Below, one piece after another: positions 60,641 through 64,000 of a stretch of 64,000 nt of DNA. The position numbers were made by a program, and so were the translations under genes. This DNA is from Apostichopus japonicus (lineage: Eukaryota; Echinodermata; Holothuroidea; Aspidochirotida; Stichopodidae), in assembly GCF_037975245.1 (NCBI RefSeq), contig NC_092577.1, positions 3,677,501 to 3,741,500 of the forward strand, in the 5' to 3' direction. Within the stretch, counting starts at the first letter, position 1; the number at the start of each line of letters is the position of its first letter. Under the pieces are notes generated by a model that had not been told where the DNA came from, made no database searches, and worked only from the letters and a program-made list of their open reading frames with translations.

Positions 60641-61680
60641 TACGTGGATTGTCCTAATTTAAGTTTGTTTCACACTGATGCATAAATGATTATTATACAA
60701 TCAAGACCAATTACAGGCTACCGATTTCAGTCAATAATTGTGCTAAAACGTTTCCTCTTTAAGGTCATTGCAACTTAAAGTGTTTGTGAGAGAGAACGAC
60801 AACTAAAATTTAACTTCGTTATTAATCGACGACCACGAAAGCGGTTGGAATGAATTTCGCTTACATGGACGAGGGAGTGTATCATTAAGTAAATCATAAA
60901 ATATACTCTAAGTGCTTCCAGCGATTCCAAAATAAACGCCTCCACTGTATTAGTCGTAAATTATATCTTGAAATAAGAATTAGACAAACAAGGTACTAGA
61001 TAAATTTACAAAAGCGTAAAACAGCTATATTATCCTGTGAGTCTAGATTACACAAGTCGTTCCATGCAAAACTTCTTTAATCATCATCAGAAACAGCATT
61101 ACTTCCACCAAAGCACAATATTATTGTTACTGACTATACTTTTTTACTATTTAATTTCACGTAAAACTATTACATTTTTTAATGCAAAGTTAATACGTTT
61201 GATGCTTTAGTAATTAGCATACACGTAGACGTTTTAGGCATTTTATCGTGAAACTAATCATTAACCTCTTCTTTTAGACAATTCTCCATAATAACTCTTC
61301 AACGGAAACGTAATTACGCCCTTGGCCTCTAATCACCTATCAAACATTATAAATTAATTAACTTAATAACAGGTATAAACTAGTAGCATAATTTCCAAAA
61401 CCAAATCTAAAACGTAAAGCTCATTGGACTAGAGGTTAACGATGAGTGGTTGCTAGTTCCTCTAAAATGTGCAAAGTACTATATTATACAACACCTAATT
61501 CTATTCCGGCCATTTGATTGGTCAATTGCTCGTCGATTGCATGCAAAATCCGCTCTATTCCACTCTATGAAATAGAACCATGGGTTACACTTTTTTGATA
61601 GCACTTTTTTTCAATGGTAAGAGAGCAGAGAAACCTGTCTGTTCAAAACAATCTGTTGCATGAGTTCAATTTACCCATCT
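60641..61680. other. Intergenic, no gene seen
   Basis: AT-rich. The last part (61500-61640, ccatttgattggtcaattgc) may belong to the adjoining foldback element. Confidence 0.5.
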
Positions 61681-61686
61681 TAATAT

Positions 61687-61876
61687 AATATATTGTATAA
61701 AACAAATAATGAATGGTTTCCATTCGTGCAATAGTGCAAATATTTCATTCGTTGAAAGATGTAATTTGTTCCATTCAACTCGGCTGCGCCTCGTTGAATG
61801 GAACGTTTCATCTTTCAACTCATGAAATATCTGCACTATTGCACTCATACCATTCATTATTTGTATAATATTCAAT
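61687..61876. mobile_element. Foldback element with about 85-bp arms
   Basis: Left arm 61687-61781 and right arm 61792-61876 are near mirror images: tgcaatagtgca, atttcat, gttgaaagatg and ttccattcaac are all present in reverse on the right. The centre is ctcggctgcgcctcg, itself a small palindrome. It abuts the truncated RING sequence. Confidence 0.85.
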
Positions 61877-62066
61877 TTGTGAACCATCTAACAGTCGGGA
61901 CGTTCCTGCAGTTCGTATCGTTTTCACCAGTAAGATTTCCGAGACAACTGAAGCAGTACCGATGAAGACATTGTAGTATTTTGGGTATACCTCCAGCTGT
62001 TTATGGCAGATAGAGCATTGCAGACAACAATGGATAGATAACCGAGACCGGTTCCGCGAGAGACAT
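61868..62066 (-). pseudogene. TRIM RING-finger fragment, frameshifted
   Basis: Minus-strand sequence gives QCSICHKQLE in one frame and, one frame over, PKILQCLHRYCFSCLG, together the first six zinc ligands of the family's RING. The shift lies between LE and PK (about 61985-61992). An ATG at 62066 (MSLAEPVS) lies upstream in yet another frame. The homology stops at the foldback element at 61876 before the last CPxC pair, so this is a damaged 5' remnant of an eighth TRIM locus. Confidence 0.8.
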
Positions 62067-64000
62067 CTTTGATGGAACCCAAAGGGCTGCGAACGTAACG
62101 AAATAAACAAAATATTCTTATAATATACTTTATAATAGTTACATGTTATGTTTGTATTTTAGATCCACGTGCAAGCAGGAACTCGCGGAGAAGCCTCATA
62201 GGCTTATCAAAGCCGCAAGCAGACCGAAGTCAGTCTCTTACATTCATATTTAACGTCCATGATTATGAATTGTCAATTGTCAACAACTATGTTACTAGAC
62301 GACAAACATTAATCTTGGAGTGACTCGAACCGGTACTATATGACTGTATATGAAACATTTACAAACCACTCAACCAAATGGTGAGTTGTAGAGGTTTCGA
62401 AATGGCATACCTATTGGCTTAAACGGTAACTCTAAAGGTGGCAACATGATGCTTGTTTGGAGCTTGGTGGCAGATGAGCCCCAGCAGTAACCACAACAAG
62501 TATCAACCCACTTTTCACACCTGTGAATACATAAACAAACATGTCGTTATTGCAACCCATTTCTATTATGTTTCTTATAGTGTGACGTGTTGGGGATCTC
62601 TGCATTGACGTACCTGTAGCTCTGGGGGTAGGTGTGGCTGGGGTGGGGTGGATGCATTTCTCGAAAGTCCCAAGTAAAAGCGTGGAAGGAATCTTCCAGA
62701 TGGAGTTTACACATTGTGTCTATTTAGTAAGCCCAAACAGTTCTGTATGCTTCTAATATACAATCTATAATAATTTAACGTATAAGAAGGATAAAACAAC
62801 TTAGACGTTTACATGGTTACGTCTGCGAACTTACTAATTTGATGTTCTACTCGAAAGCTCTGGTGGGATACAAACTTGATAGTGGTGCGCGGAGGTGTCG
62901 AATGGAAATAATACATTTTGATTGAATGGTCGTTTTAGTGAATGAAATACGAGGAGCCGCCATGTTTAACTGACCTCTGAGAAATAGCAAGTCATTTGAG
63001 TGTCTATAGCGTTCGATTTTTTAGTTTTGTTTTTAATTCTCTATAGTAAATATTAATCCGCAGAAGAAGTGATAATTGAATGAATGATTGCAGTAAAGAA
63101 ACACACGATTGACGTCTCAAAGTTTTGCAAGCCAGAATTTATCAAATGATTCAACAGGTGGTTATCATATAAATGTTTCCAAGCGATCTTCTGTCACTAA
63201 GTTTAATTACCAAGTAGTCACTCAAATGTAGAACACGTTTCTATGAAGCGTTGAACTCGACCAAAATGTGTCAATGAACTGGATTAAATATCAGAGTCCT
63301 GAGTAAGTTGAATTTAGAGGTAACTATCACGTCATTACACAATAACAGCAGAGCTAATTGCTTGTTACGGAGTATCCACTTTACTCCATAACAATCATTT
63401 AATCATGAGAGGTATTTCATGTTGCGATATAACAATTATAGTATAATAGTATAATATATAATATAGTATAATATAGTTGCAAGGTTTCGTTATCGTCTTT
63501 AACTTCCATCGAACTCGTAGTCCGGATTTTTATGAAGTGACAATAACACAGATTACAGGAGAGTATCAAGCGAAAAGGAGATAAACGGTACAACTGTATA
63601 GTTTTGCTATATTCATTCCACTTTTCACTTCAGCACTAGTCATTGCTGAATAAGATCCCAGTGGCACCGAAAATTTCAATACATATTGTAAAGAATCAGT
63701 TTGCATACTTTGTCAACTATGACGCTTTTCTCACTGTTGCTTATAAGAAAAGTCCATGTGGTTTACCTTGGGTCGAGACCTTTCATTTCAGAACAAGGGC
63801 TCTCAATTAAACCAAAAATGAAGGGAAAACCGACAACATACAAATAGTTCACCATACACTTGCAGTACAGCATTGCCATTACAAGAACAGTGACCTTGTA
63901 CTCAGCCTCTTGTTAAATATTTTAGATGTTTTATTTCTCTATTCCTTACAACTGATTACATTAAGGAAATAATGTTATTTCCTTCGAATTATTTACGGTT
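62067..64000. other. Intergenic, no gene seen
   Basis: No exon, RNA gene or transposon end recognised. There is a short run of ataata/tagtata words near 63435-63477. Confidence 0.55.

Overview
The window is animal nuclear DNA, and my best guess is an echinoderm, most likely a sea cucumber. It is AT-rich and intron-bearing, has low gene density, and is full of microsatellites, minisatellites, foldback elements and fragments of hAT and LINE elements. Two things point to a holothurian. One is a local cluster of lineage-expanded TRIM-type genes (RING, two B-boxes, coiled coil, beta-propeller). The other is a small secreted gene of the beta-microseminoprotein/PSP94 family; from memory, that family is reported as tandemly expanded in the sea cucumber Apostichopus japonicus. 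The species call is inference.

Layout. All TRIM-related loci are on the minus strand. TRIM-A (272-2461) is followed by a broken TRIM (10031-12101), a propeller scrap (22386-22661), a propeller-only ORF (23223-24110), TRIM-B (26056-28263), TRIM-C (36892-39129), TRIM-D (43795-46008) and a frameshifted RING scrap (61868-62066). A and B are near-identical recent copies. C and D, with the broken gene at 10031, form a second subfamily. Every intact TRIM has a single coding exon.

A segmental duplication explains the A/B pair. About 1-6420 matches about 25790-33800, including the 19-bp minisatellite behind the TRIM, the 235-bp upstream repeats, simple repeats, and the start of a second gene on the plus strand. 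In copy B that gene is complete: a three-exon, 111-residue, ten-cysteine PSP94-like secreted protein (exons 32341-32413, 33565-33688, 35041-35179), divergent from TRIM-B. In copy A only exon 2 survives (6195-6318). No single long ORF reveals this gene.

Other regions. 16330-19775 is a satellite of about ten 335-351-bp units. 12709-13285 and 42240-42815 are LINE remnants. 48763-50156 and 54904-55458 are non-autonomous hAT elements with 8-bp target duplications. 41650-41975 and 61687-61876 are foldback elements. 55607-57731 holds dispersed, partly broken exons of a Ty3/gypsy-type integrase-derived gene (KRBA2/GIN1-like). 59366-59750 is a long AGT repeat. From 62067 to the end I see no gene.

How the genes work together: the TRIM proteins look like cytoplasmic E3 ubiquitin ligases whose propellers probably bind substrates or ligands. 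The PSP94-like product is secreted. Nothing in the sequence links their functions beyond co-duplication. I saw no rRNA, tRNA or CRISPR array.
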